A DNA stretch of 64,000 bases, taken from contig NZ_CP060496.1 of NCBI RefSeq assembly GCF_014400405.1, positions 1,736,001 to 1,800,000 on the forward strand, written 5' to 3'. Both the position numbers and the translations under genes were made by a program. The notes under the pieces are model-generated. The model was not told the DNA's origin. It did not search any database and saw nothing but the letters and a program-made list of their open reading frames with translations. Source of the stretch: Brachybacterium sp. Z12 (GTDB lineage: Bacteria; Actinomycetota; Actinomycetes; Actinomycetales; Dermabacteraceae). Below are positions 50,288-59,941 of this stretch, piece by piece; position 1 is the first letter of the stretch; every line of letters starts with the position of its first letter.

Positions 50288-50638
50288 ATGAACAGCCGCA
50301 GCCTCCGAGGCACCCGACTGGGCTCCCTCTCCATGGAGACCGACGAGGGCGTCCTCGCCGCACCGCGCCAGGAGGCCGTCTACGACTGCCCCAACGGCCA
50401 CAACATCGTCCTCCCGTTCTCGGTCGAGGCCGACGTCCCGGCCGTCTGGGAGTGCCGCTGCGGCGCCTCCGCGCTGCTGCGTGACCATGAGCGTCCCGAG
50501 GTGAAGCCCGGCAAGCCCGTGCGCACCCACTGGGACATGCTGCTCGAGCGGCGCAGCGAGGAGGACCTGCAGGTGCTCCTCGATCAGCGCCTCGCACTGC
50601 TCCGCGCCGGAAAGCTCCACCAGCGCCGCAATCTCTGA
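50288..50638 (+). CDS. rbpA: RNA polymerase-binding protein RbpA
   Basis: An intact 116-residue protein. It has the RbpA zinc-less core domain with CPNGHNIVLPFSVEADVPAVWECRCG and the sigma-interacting domain RTHWDMLLERRSEEDLQVLL. RbpA stabilises housekeeping sigma factor on RNA polymerase in actinobacteria. It lies beside fxsA and lnt-ppm1 as in M. tuberculosis (Rv2050-Rv2053c). ATG 50288 follows CAGGAAG. A strong terminator follows it. Confidence 0.95.
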   Translation: MNSRSLRGTRLGSLSMETDEGVLAAPRQEAVYDCPNGHNIVLPFSVEADVPAVWECRCGASALLRDHERPEVKPGKPVRTHWDMLLERRSEEDLQVLLDQRLALLRAGKLHQRRNL

Positions 50639-50656
50639 ACACGCTCAGCACGCGAC

Positions 50657-50694
50657 AGCGCCCCCGTTCCGCCTCTCGGCGGAGCGGGGGCGCT
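50657..50694. terminator. Bidirectional terminator after rbpA
   Basis: AGCGCCCCCG-TTCCGCC and GGCGGAG-CGGGGGCGCT form a nearly perfect stem around a TCTC loop between the convergent rbpA and fxsA genes. Confidence 0.9.
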
Positions 50695-50707
50695 TCCGTG
50701 GGACCTC

Positions 50708-51286
50708 TCAGTCCTGGGTGATCGTGGGCGGCGTGCCGTTCTCGCCCCGCGGAGGATCTGCGGGGCTGTTGTCGAGGATGATCTCCCCGTCGATCACGCC
50801 GGTGCCGGAGCGACGGTAGAGCACCGTGCGGGCACCCTCGGAGCCGCTGCTGAGCCCCATCGCCTTGACTGATCGGCGCTGGACGGGGGTCAGCAGCAGG
50901 ACCAGCCCGATGAGATCGGTGAGGATCCCCGGGAAGAAGAAGAACAGTGCGGACAGCAGCGTGAACGCGGGACGGGAGAGGTGGTCCTGGACGTCGCCGC
51001 GGCCGCGCACGGCCCGGATCAGCGAGCGCAGTCGCACGAACGACTGCTGACCGGCGGCGACCAGCAGGGCGACCCCGATCACCCAGCCGATCGCGATGAT
51101 CAGCACCGACCACCACAGGCTCGTGTTGATGCCGATCAGCACCAGGATGGTGAGCTCGAGCAGTCCCAGCAGGACGATCGCGAAGGGAACGACGGATCCC
51201 CAGCGGGAGCGGGCGCGCCCGGTGTCGGTGCCGTCTGCGGAAGGGCGTCCGGAGGCGTCAGGCCTGCTGCGCTGCTGTGCGGCCAT
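50708..51286 (-). CDS. fxsA: FxsA family membrane protein
   Basis: An intact 192-residue protein with four membrane segments: PFAIVLLGLLELTILVLIG, SVLIIAIGWVIGVALLVAAG and FTLLSALFFFFPGILTDLIGLVLLL, the last containing the characteristic PGILTD signature of FxsA. E. coli FxsA counteracts phage T7 exclusion by the F plasmid; in actinobacteria its role is unknown. It is the first gene upstream in the fxsA/lnt-ppm1 order known from mycobacteria, although here lnt-ppm1 lies on its 5' side. Confidence 0.9.
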   Translation of the reverse strand: MAAQQRSRPDASGRPSADGTDTGRARSRWGSVVPFAIVLLGLLELTILVLIGINTSLWWSVLIIAIGWVIGVALLVAAGQQSFVRLRSLIRAVRGRGDVQDHLSRPAFTLLSALFFFFPGILTDLIGLVLLLTPVQRRSVKAMGLSSGSEGARTVLYRRSGTGVIDGEIILDNSPADPPRGENGTPPTITQD

Positions 51287-51323
51287 GGGTGGCTCCCTTC
51301 CTGCGACGACGAATCCGTTCAGC

Positions 51324-53725
51324 CTAACGCAGGGCCTTGCGCAGAGGCTGGGTGCGCCGTGCCAGTCCCCAGAGCGTGACCTTGACCAGCGCCTCGCGGA
51401 CGATGCCCGAGGACATCTTGCTCGCCCCTTCGGTGCGCTCGTCGAAGTCGATCGGGACCTCCCTGATCACGGCCCCCAGATCCCGGGCGCGCCGCGTCAT
51501 GTCGACCTGGAAGCAGTAGCCCTGCGAGGCGATGTCGTCGGAGACGAGGCGTTCGAGCAGCTCGGCGCGGAACACCCGGAAGCCGGCGGTCGCATCGGAT
51601 ACGCCGAGGCCCATGAGCACGCGCACGTAGAGGTTCGCGCCGCGCGAGAGCAGCTGCCGGTGCAGGGGCCAGTCGTGGACCGCACCACCGGGGACCCAGC
51701 GCGAGCCGATCGCGAGGTCGGCGCCGCGACGGACCGCCTCGAGCAGGCCGGGCAGCTGCTCCGGGCGGTGGGAGGCGTCCGCGTCCATCTCTCCCAGCAG
51801 CCGGTATCCGCGTTCGAGGCCCCAGGCGAACCCGGCCAGATAGGCCGGGCCCAGGCCCTGCTTCCCCGCGCGGTGCAGCACATGCACCGCCGGATCCTGC
51901 GCAGCGATCGACTCCGCCCACTGCCCGGTGCCGTCCGGTGAAGAGTCGTCGACCACCAGCACGTGGGCCTCGGGCACTGCGGCACGGAGACGGGCCAGTG
52001 TGCCCGGCAGCGCCTCACGCTCGTCATAGGTGGGGATCACGATGAGCGTCGGCGGCAGGGGGCGTGGGAGGGATGCATGGTCACTGACCTCGAGCTCGGC
52101 GGACGGTGCGGGGGCGAGGGCCCGGCGGTCGGTGGACAGTGCGAGCAGCAGCCCCACCATGCCCAGGGCGGCGATCCCCACCGAGATCCATGGCCCGGCG
52201 GCGACCGCAGGGGTGATGCCGGTGCGCAGGGGGACGTCAGCCATCAGCACGCCCTCCTCCCAGTGGTCGACGAAGTCGATCTGACGCCCTTCGGGGCTGA
52301 AGATCGCCGAATGACCCACGGTGGAGATGTGCACGACGCTGCGGCCGGACATCACCGCCGACACCTTCGCCTGGGCAAGCTGCTGGATCGCCTCATGCGA
52401 ATCGCCGAACAGCGCGTTGTTGGACTGCACGACGATCACCTCGGCGCCGTCATCGACGATGTCCTGGACGAGGGCGTCATAGGCGATCTCGAAGCAGATC
52501 AGGATCCCGACCCGGCCCTCACCCTGATCCAGTGCGGCCAGGTCCATCACCCCGACCTCCTCGCCGGCGATCATGTCCAGCGAGACCAGGTCGACCTTGT
52601 CGGTGACCATGCGGAACACGTCCCGCATCGGGATGAACTCGCCGAAGGGCACGGGGTGGCGCTTGGAGTACTGGTAGGGCGTGGTCTGCTCGGGAGTGAA
52701 CAGCACCGACTGGTTCAGCCGCTCCGTCTCCCCCACCCGGGTCTGGGTGCCGACGAGGATGGGCGCCCCGGCGTCCTGCGCCGCGGAGGTCAGCTGGGAG
52801 GCCAGGTGCGGGTCCTGCCGCGGGTCCCAGCCGGTCGAGTCCTCGGGCCAGACGATCAGATCCAGCTCGGCCCCCTTCTCCGCTGCCGTGTCGATGGTCG
52901 TGCGGGTGACGGCGAGATGGTTGTCGAAGACGTCGTCGGGCATCGTGTAGGAGACCGGGTCGATCCCGTCCATCGATCCCTGGATCGCGGCGATCGTCAT
53001 CGTCGGCCGGTCGCTGGGCGCCCGGTTCTGGGGATACGGGACCACCACGGTCACCAGCACCGCGGCGACCGCGACAGCGCAGGGCCAGACCCCGGAGAAG
53101 CCGGTCAGGCCGCGTCGCCGCCTGCCCAGCAGGGCGAGTGCGCCGAACAGCAGCAGCTGACCCATCAGGGCGACGACGAGGGCGAGCCCGGCCATCCCGA
53201 TCCAGGGCGCCAGGTTCAGCAGCGGGGAATCTGCCAGGGCGAAGGCGCTCGCGCCCCAGGGCAGCCCTCCCCAGGGGGCGCTGCTGCGCAGGGTCTCCAC
53301 CCCGACCCAGAGCGCGGAGACGAACAGGGCGGTCGTGACGCACAGGCCGCGGCGCACCATCACGGTGCGGGCGAGCAGCCCGAACAGAACGATATAGAGG
53401 GCCTCGAACAGCCCCAGCGCGATCCAGGGCATCGAGCCGGCGTAGGTGCTCGCCCACTGGGTGAGCGGGATGAAGAATGCCGCACCCCACATCAGGGAGA
53501 CCAGGACGGCCAGCCGGGCGGAACGCACCAGCAGCCCTGCCCCGAGCAGCGCGATCGCCACCGGGAGCAGCATCCACATGCCGTACGGAGGGAAGGCCAG
53601 CAGGGCGCAGAACCCGCCGAAGCCGCCGCACAGCAGTGCGACGGGCCATGGGGTGGGATCGAACTCGTCACGCGGCCGACGACCGCGCGCGGCTTCGCCG
53701 TCGTGGCCCGGGCGGTCGCCGTCAT
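51324..53725 (-). CDS. ppm1: Fused apolipoprotein N-acyltransferase and polyprenol-phosphate mannosyltransferase (Lnt-Ppm1; frame break near 53675)
   Basis: About 800 residues. The first 500 are Lnt: multiple membrane helices, then the nitrilase domain with the catalytic Glu in VWPEDSTGWDP, Lys in PVPFGEFIPMRD and Cys in ILICFEIAYD. After a transmembrane helix and a linker, a GT2 domain begins: IVIPTYDEREALPGTLARL, VVDDSSPDGTG, MDADASHRPEQ and PIDFDERTEGASKM, typical of dolichol-phosphate mannose synthase. The same fusion exists as Ppm1 (Rv2051c). It should acylate lipoproteins and make polyprenyl-phosphomannose for cell-envelope glycosylation. ATG 53725 overlaps the preceding stop; one base is needed near 53675 to join it to the body. 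Confidence 0.9.
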
Positions 53726-54533
53726 GCGCCGTCCTGCTGGAGCCTGTCGTGGACGATGCGGCCGTCCACCACCGTGCGCAGCGCGCGCGGGGAGCCCTGG
53801 TCGAAGTCCGGCAGCAGCGGGGTGCGGGAGCGTGGGTCGGTGGACCAGCTGTCGACCCGTTCGGCATGGGAGCGGACGGTGAGGTCCCACGGCTCCCAGA
53901 GCACGAACGTCGCCTCGATCCCCGTCTGGAGCGTCCCGGGATGACGGTGCCCGGCCACGCGCTGCCCGCCGCGCGAGGCGGCGAGGAACGCGGCCCGGTC
54001 GCTGATGCGCTGGGGAGCAGGGCTGGTGCGGGCCGCGCCGCGCACCCAGTCCCACGGATCGGCGGCGGCGGGCTCACCGGCGGAGCCGAAGGCGAGGGGC
54101 GTGCCATCGGCGAGCAGATCCAGGTAGTCGGCGCTCTCGGTGACCGGAGCCACGACGCGCACCCCTTCGCGCATACCGGTGGGGCCCGGCAGTCGCAGCA
54201 CGATTCCGAGCGACGCGGCCTGGGCGTCCTGGGAAGCGGGCGGTGCGGAACCGTCCGGGGTGGCGGCGGCGTCGACGAATCCGGGGTGACGAGGCAGCCT
54301 GTGGCGTCCACGTGGAGGGCGTCCCCGTGGAGCACGTGGGCGGTGTCCTCAGGCCCGGTCCAGGCGATCAGGCCATCGGCGACGAGCATCGCCGAAGCCT
54401 CGGGATCGTTCGCGCTGTACAGCACGATGCCGGTGTAGAGGGTCGGCGGGGCAGTCTGCCCGGGGGCGGTCGCAGAGAAGTCGTTCTTCGGCACGTCCCC
54501 CAGCTTCTCGCGTCCGCCTGGGAGAACGCTCAT
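53722..54533 (-). CDS. Amidohydrolase-like protein apparently lacking metal ligands (frame break near 54284)
   Basis: About 270 residues after adding one base at 54283-54286. The N-terminus (LYTGIVLYSANDPEASAMLVADGLIAWTG, DALHVDATGCLVTPGFVDA) and C-terminus (HPGTLQTGIEATFVLWE, LRTVVDGRIVHDRL) are the composite beta-sandwich of amidohydrolases. The expected HxH after GFVDA is AAT, and the middle is only about 130 residues instead of 300. It is probably not a standard metal-dependent hydrolase. Both ends overlap neighbours by ATGA. Rv2052c holds the comparable place in mycobacteria; homology was not tested. Confidence 0.68.
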
Positions 54534-57489
54534 CGGTCGATCTCCTGGGCCACCAGCCCGCGGCGCACGGCCCTGATCGCCTCCCGGGCGACGCGTCCGA
54601 GCTCCTCGTCGGCGGTGAGCTGATCGAGCAGGTCGATCACCTGACGGCAGTGCCGCACGAAGTCCCCGGGCGGCAGATCGTTGCCCTCGAGCGCGGCGGC
54701 GAGGTGCATCCCCTGGGCCCAGCGGTGCACGATCGCGGCGATCGCGGGATCCGGGGAGCTGGTGGGGGTGATCCCGTGGCGAGTCTCCGCGGACTGCAGA
54801 CGTGCGGCGATGCGGGTGGAGGCCTCCAGTGCGACGCCGACGGCGGGCTCGGGGATCATCTCCGGGGCGCGGTCGTCCCGGCGCGTCTCGTGGACGGCGG
54901 CGGAGACCACCGCTGCGAGCCCCGCGGGCGTCAGTCCCGCCCAGGCCCCGTGCTCGAGGCATTCGGCGATCAGCAGGTCACGGTCGCTGAACAGGCGCCG
55001 TAGCCGCAGGCCGCTGGCCGTGGGGCGCAGCTCCTGCTCCAATCCCTCCTGCTCGGTCGGTCCGGTGCGCTCGAGATAGCCGAGCTCGACGAGCAGGTCC
55101 GTGAGGCGATCGAACTGGCGGGCCAGCGAGCTGGTGCGTCCCCGGATACGGCGGTGGACGCCCTCGAGCTCCGCGCGGGACTTGCGCCAGCGACCCACCC
55201 AGCGCAGATGGGACTCGAGGTCCGGGCAGTCGGAGCAGGGATGGGCGTCCATCCGTTCGCGGAGCGCGAGCAGCTGTTCATCGGTCGCAGCGGTCGAGGG
55301 GGTGCGTCCGGCGCGCCGGCGCACCTCCTGCCGGGCGTCATCGTCCTGTCCGGCGAGGCGCTGTCGCAGTGCGGTGGCGGTGTCCTTGCGCACCTTGCCG
55401 CTGCCGAGGGAGTCCTGGCGCGGCAGGCGGAGGGTGTCGATCACCGCGGGGGTGAGGGCACGTCCCCGGGGCGGAGGCTGCGACGCCGGCCCTCGGTGTC
55501 CAGCAGATCCACCTGGGGGCCGCCGAGCACGGCACGATCCACGTCCAGCACCACGGCGTAGCCCCGACGCTTCCCGCCGGGCAGCGCGATCACCTCGCCG
55601 CGACGGAGGTCCCCGAGCACGGTGCGGGTGCGATCCCTGTCCGCGGCCGCACGGGCTCGCGCGAGGGTCTTCTCCCGTTCGGCGACCTGCTCCTGGATCT
55701 CCGCATACTCCAGCAGGTCACCGCGATCGCAGGTCACCGCGTCGCGATAGGACGCGACCGTGTCCTCGATCTCCCGGGCGCGACGGGCCAGCCCCACCAC
55801 GGAGCGGTCCGCCTGGAACTGGGCGAAGCTGGTCTCGAGTGTCTCGCGGGCGCGGGCGAGATCGAAACGGTCCAGCAGGTTCACGGCCATGTTCGGGGTG
55901 GGACGGAACGCCGAGCGCAGCGGATAGGTGCGCTTCGAGGCGAGCGAGGCCACGGCCGGGGCGTCGAAGCGGGGGCCGCCCACGACCACCGCATGCCCCT
56001 CGGTGTCGATCCCGCGCCGTCCCGCACGGCCCGTGAGCTGGGTGAACTCGCCCGGTGTGAGGTCGGCGTGCTCGACCCCGTTGAACTTCACCAGCTTCTC
56101 GAGCACCACCGAGCGGGCAGGCATGTTGATGCCCAGGGCGAGGGTCTCGGTCGCGAAGACGACCTTGATCAGCCCGCGTGCGAAGAGATGCTCGACCACC
56201 GTCTTCAGCAGCGGCAGCATCCCCGCGTGGTGCGCGGCGTAGCCGTCCATCACCGCCCGTCGGAAGGCGGTGATGCCGAGCACCTCCTCGTCCTCGACGC
56301 CGATCCCTGCGAGCTCATCATCGAGCACGGTGCGGATCTCCCGACGTTCCGCGTCATCGGTCAGGCGCAGGCGCGCGCGTGCGCACTGCTGCACCGCGCC
56401 CTCGCATCCCGCGCGCGAGAAGATGAACATGATCGCGGGCAGCAGTGCGGCGTCATCGAGCAGCTCCACCACCTCCGGCCGACGCATCGGCCGCTGGGCC
56501 CCGCCCGGGCCTCCCCGGCGTGGGCGCCGCCGCGGGGACCCTCCCGATGATCGTTGCGACGTGCGTCATCGCCGGGGTGCCCACCGCCACCGCGCCCCTT
56601 GCGCCTGTGCGGCGGCCGGTGCTGCCCGGAGCCCCGCGGGCGGTGACGCCCGCTGGTGCCCCTGCGCCCCCGATACCCCTTGCCGCGCGCCCGCCGGAGC
56701 GCTCATCGACCGGCAGCGAGAAGGAGGTGATCCGCTCGATCTGCGGGTTCACCTGCCGGTCGCTGCGGGCTCCGGGGCCCTGGGAGACCACGGCCTCGCC
56801 GTCGGCGTCGACGAAGAGGTCCAGCAGCTCGTCCCCGACGATGACGTGCTGCCACAGCGGCACCGGCCGGGTCTCGGAGACGATGATGTCGGTGCTGCCG
56901 CGGACCTCCTGCAGCCAGGCGCCGAACTCCTCCGCGTTGGAGACCGTCGCGGACAGCGAGACCAGCTGCACCGAGCGGTCCAGGTGGATGATCACCTCTT
57001 CCCACACCGGCCCGCGCAGGCGGTCGGCAAGGTAGTGCACCTCATCCATCACCACGAACCCGAGACCCTCGAGGAGGTCGGAATCCGCGTACAGCATGTT
57101 GCGCAGCACCTCGGTGGTCATCACGACCACGTCCGCGTCGGGCCGGATCGAAGTGTCGCCGGTCAGCAGCCCGACCCGGTCGGAGCCGAGCAGTCCACCA
57201 GCTCCTCGAACTTCTGATTCGACAGCGCCTTGATCGGGGCGGTGTAGAAGACCTTGTGGCCGCGGGCCAGCGCCAGATGGACCGCGAACTCCCCGACCAC
57301 CGTCTTGCCGGCGCCGGTGGGGGCCGCGACCAGCACCGAGCTGCCGCGCTCGAGCGCGCGCCCGCCGGCCAGCTGGAAGTCGTCGAGTTCGAAGGGATAG
57401 CGGTCCCTGAAGGCGGCCAGCTCGGCGGCGGGCTGCTCGTCCTGCTGCGCTGTCCTCCATCGGGCGTAGCGGTCTGCGGGTGAGGTCAT
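54530..57489 (-). CDS. helY: Ski2-like DEAD/DEAH helicase HelY (four frame breaks)
   Basis: About 987 residues after repairs near 55457, 56497, 56695 and 57193. Helicase motifs: FELDDFQLAG (Q motif-like), APTGAGKT (I), VMDEVHYLADRLRG (II), LSATVSNAEEFG (III) and QLTGRAGRRGID (VI), then the DSHCT C-terminal domain ending VAQEIDR. Between RecA domains lies a Gly/Arg/His-rich linker of about 60 residues. Related proteins unwind RNA or DNA; the bacterial role is unclear. ATG 57489 follows GGAGGAA and overlaps the lipid-kinase stop. Confidence 0.9.
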
Positions 57490-58451
57490 GGCGTTCCTCC
57501 GCTGTAGTCGGCGCCCCCAGGAGCGCCCGGCAGGTCCGCGAGCAGGCGGACCGCGCCGGGCAGCACCCTGGCGGTCAGGGGCAGCACCGCGCGGGGCTCG
57601 CCGTCCGCGTAGGCGCGGACGGAGCGGCCGTGACGAAGCCCCACGGTCACCTCGCGCACCGGGGTGATGTCGACGGCGTCCAGCGTGGTGTGGGTGCCCT
57701 TGTAGACGCGGGGGAAGAGCCGCAGCAGCTGCCTGCGCCCGATGCCGGAGACCGAGACGAGCTCCAGCGCGCCGTCGTCGATCCGAGCGTCGGGAGCGAT
57801 CCTCATCCCGCCGCCGAAGATCCCGGAGCTGCACAGGGTCAGGATCGTGGCATCCAGCTCGATCCGCTCACCGCCGTCGATCTCCAGCCAGTAGGGCAGG
57901 GGCGAGAAAGCGGGCAGCTCGCGCATCATCGCGGCGGTGTAGCGGACCGTGTGCCCGGCCCGGGAGCCGTTTGCCCGCTCGTTGACCAGTGCATCGAAAC
58001 CGAAGTTGACGTTGCCGAGCGCGAGCGACCGGTGCGGCAGCGCGTGCTCGCCGGCGGCGAGGATCTCGATCGCGTCGATCGTCACCACCGGGCGCGACAG
58101 CGCGTGCAGCAGCGCACGGGTGGACTCCTCCGGATCGTTGACGGTCAGCCCCAGAGCACGGGCGAAATCGTTGCCGCTGCCCGCCGGGACGATGCCGAGC
58201 CGCACAGCGGAGCCCGCCACGATCTCGGCCCCGAGCGAGACGGTGCCGTCCCCGCCCACGACGACCAGGGCGGTCAAGGAGTCACGGATCTCCAGCGCAC
58301 GGGCCCGGGCGACGTGCGCGGAGGGGCCGGAGAGATCCACCACGGAGATCCCCGCCAGGCGCAGCAGGTGTCCCACCTGGCGACCGACCCGGTGGGCGGT
58401 CCCCTGGGCCGCCGTCGGATTGGCGAGCAGGCCCACGCGGAGCCTGCTCAC
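57486..58451 (-). CDS. Diacylglycerol/lipid kinase family protein
   Basis: An intact 321-residue protein with the DAGK catalytic domain: ANPTAAQGTA, VVVGGDGTVSL (the GGDGT nucleotide loop) and VPAGSGNDFARALG. The C-terminal beta-domain has AYADGEPR. It phosphorylates diacylglycerol or a related lipid, possibly for phosphatidylinositol-mannoside or phospholipid recycling. The GTG start overlaps tatC (GTGA) and the stop overlaps helY (ATGA), so it is translated in series with both. Confidence 0.9.
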   Translation of the reverse strand: MSRLRVGLLANPTAAQGTAHRVGRQVGHLLRLAGISVVDLSGPSAHVARARALEIRDSLTALVVVGGDGTVSLGAEIVAGSAVRLGIVPAGSGNDFARALGLTVNDPEESTRALLHALSRPVVTIDAIEILAAGEHALPHRSLALGNVNFGFDALVNERANGSRAGHTVRYTAAMMRELPAFSPLPYWLEIDGGERIELDATILTLCSSGIFGGGMRIAPDARIDDGALELVSVSGIGRRQLLRLFPRVYKGTHTTLDAVDITPVREVTVGLRHGRSVRAYADGEPRAVLPLTARVLPGAVRLLADLPGAPGGADYSGGTP

Positions 58452-59359
58452 CGCCCGTCCTCGTCGGCGTCGTCCAGGCTGGACGGGCCGTCGATCTTCT
58501 CCACCTCGTCATCGATCCGGCTGGCCTCGTCGTCCCCGAGATCCTCGTCGCCGCTCTTGCGGGCCGCGCGACGATCATGGATCAGCGAGATCACGATCGC
58601 GCCGAAGAAGAGGCTCGCGATCGCGGCGGACATCGCGATCAGGGTGAAGGGCTCGGGCGTCGGCACCATCACGGCGGTGAAGGCGAAGCTGAGGAAGATG
58701 ATCCAGCGCCACGCCTTGAGCATCGCCTTGCCGCTGACCAGGCCCATGAAGTTCAGCAGCACCATGACCACCGGGATCACGAAGGCGACGCCGAAGGCGA
58801 GCATGGTCTTGATCAGCAGGGCCAGGTACTGGTCGTACGGGATGATCTGCGAGGTCGCACCCTCGGTGGGGGTGAAGCTCATCAGCACCGGCACGAGCTG
58901 GTTCACGGCCCAGTAGCCGGCGACGCAGCCGAGGAAGAACAGCGGGATCGCGCTGCCGAAGAACCCGATCGCGTACTTGCGCTCGTTCTTGTGCAGGCCC
59001 GGCATCACGAACAGCCAGATCTGCGCGATGATCATCGGGGAGGACAGGATCAGGCCGATGTACGCAGCCATCTGCAGCTTGACGTTCAGCCCCTGGCCCA
59101 CGCCCTGGAAGTTGATCAGCGCCTGGAGGTCGGAGTCCTTGCCCGCGGCCTCGATCGGTGCCTTGACGGCATCGAAGACCCAGGGGAACAGGAACCAGCC
59201 GACGATCGAGAGCAGCAGCACGGTGATCGCACTGATCATCAACCGGTTGCGGAGCTCGATGAGGTGCTCGCCGAGGGACATGCGGCCCTCGGGGTCCCTG
59301 CCCAGATTCTTCGCGGGCTTCGCCGCGGATCCTTCGCGTCCCTGCGTATCACTCGCCAC
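58448..59359 (-). CDS. tatC: Twin-arginine translocase subunit TatC
   Basis: An intact 303-residue protein with six helices. MSLGEHLIELRNRLM, the conserved TatC opening with the signal-peptide contacts, lies near residue 27; FVMPGLHKNERKYA and PYDQYLALLIKTMLAFGVAF follow, with the helix-6 motif TPEPFTLIAMSAAIA. An acidic tail (about 50 residues, KSGDEDLGDDEASRIDDEVE) extends past the last helix. TatC receives folded Tat substrates such as the GH25 lysozyme at 19 kb. Confidence 0.97.
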   Translation of the reverse strand: MASDTQGREGSAAKPAKNLGRDPEGRMSLGEHLIELRNRLMISAITVLLLSIVGWFLFPWVFDAVKAPIEAAGKDSDLQALINFQGVGQGLNVKLQMAAYIGLILSSPMIIAQIWLFVMPGLHKNERKYAIGFFGSAIPLFFLGCVAGYWAVNQLVPVLMSFTPTEGATSQIIPYDQYLALLIKTMLAFGVAFVIPVVMVLLNFMGLVSGKAMLKAWRWIIFLSFAFTAVMVPTPEPFTLIAMSAAIASLFFGAIVISLIHDRRAARKSGDEDLGDDEASRIDDEVEKIDGPSSLDDADEDGR

Positions 59360-59442
59360 GGATCTGCTTCCTCCCAGCGCTCCGGGCCCGTGCGGTCACC
59401 CGCGCGGACCCGCTGTCGACGACGCGTTCTGCGTCGAGATGC

Positions 59443-59771
59443 TCAGTCGCGACGGTAGGAGTCGTCATCCTCGTTCGCACGGATCGGCTCACGATCGCGT
59501 TCGGCGTCATCACGGGGTCGTACTCGCGCTCATCACGGGCGCGGCGGTCGTCGGCGCGGTCATCGCGCGGCCGAGCGGCACGGGTGGGACGCTCGTCATC
59601 CTCGTCCTCGGAGCCCTTCTCGTCGCCGCGCAGCTCCTCGACCTCGCTCTTGAAGATGCGCATCGACTTGCCCATGTTGCGGGCGAGGCCCGGGAGCTTG
59701 TTGGCCCCGAACAGGAGGATCACGAGCACGATCAGCAGGACGATCGCCCAGGGGTTGCGGAAGAAGTTCAT
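59443..59771 (-). CDS. tatA: Twin-arginine translocase pore protein TatA (frame break near 59515)
   Basis: About 109 residues after adding one base at 59514-59517. The N-terminal helix with the amphipathic hinge is typical (NPWAIVLLIVLVILLFGANKLPGLARNMGKS), then MRIFKSEVEEL and a highly charged tail. The repaired frame continues in acidic sequence and ends EDDDSYRRD at a natural stop; without it the frame runs on into tatC. It oligomerises with TatC for Tat export. ATG 59771 is the start; 59775-59781 provides a weak GGGAC upstream. Confidence 0.92.
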
Positions 59772-59941
59772 GGAAGTCCCTTTCAACAGCGCCACGAGAC
59801 AGCGCGGGCGCACCTATCATCCCACAGCGGACTGGGCGCCGGACGGGCCACCCCGGTGGCGGCTCGGCCCACCGCACGGCGGGTCGTCCCAGGGTAACGG
59901 CTCCTAGGACGTGTGACGTACCACTGCGTCCCGCGCCACGG

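Noticed and set aside
51963-53882. 639-residue plus-strand frame opposite lnt-ppm1
   Set aside because: It opposes conserved Lnt and GT2 motifs and has no ribosome binding site or recognisable product.
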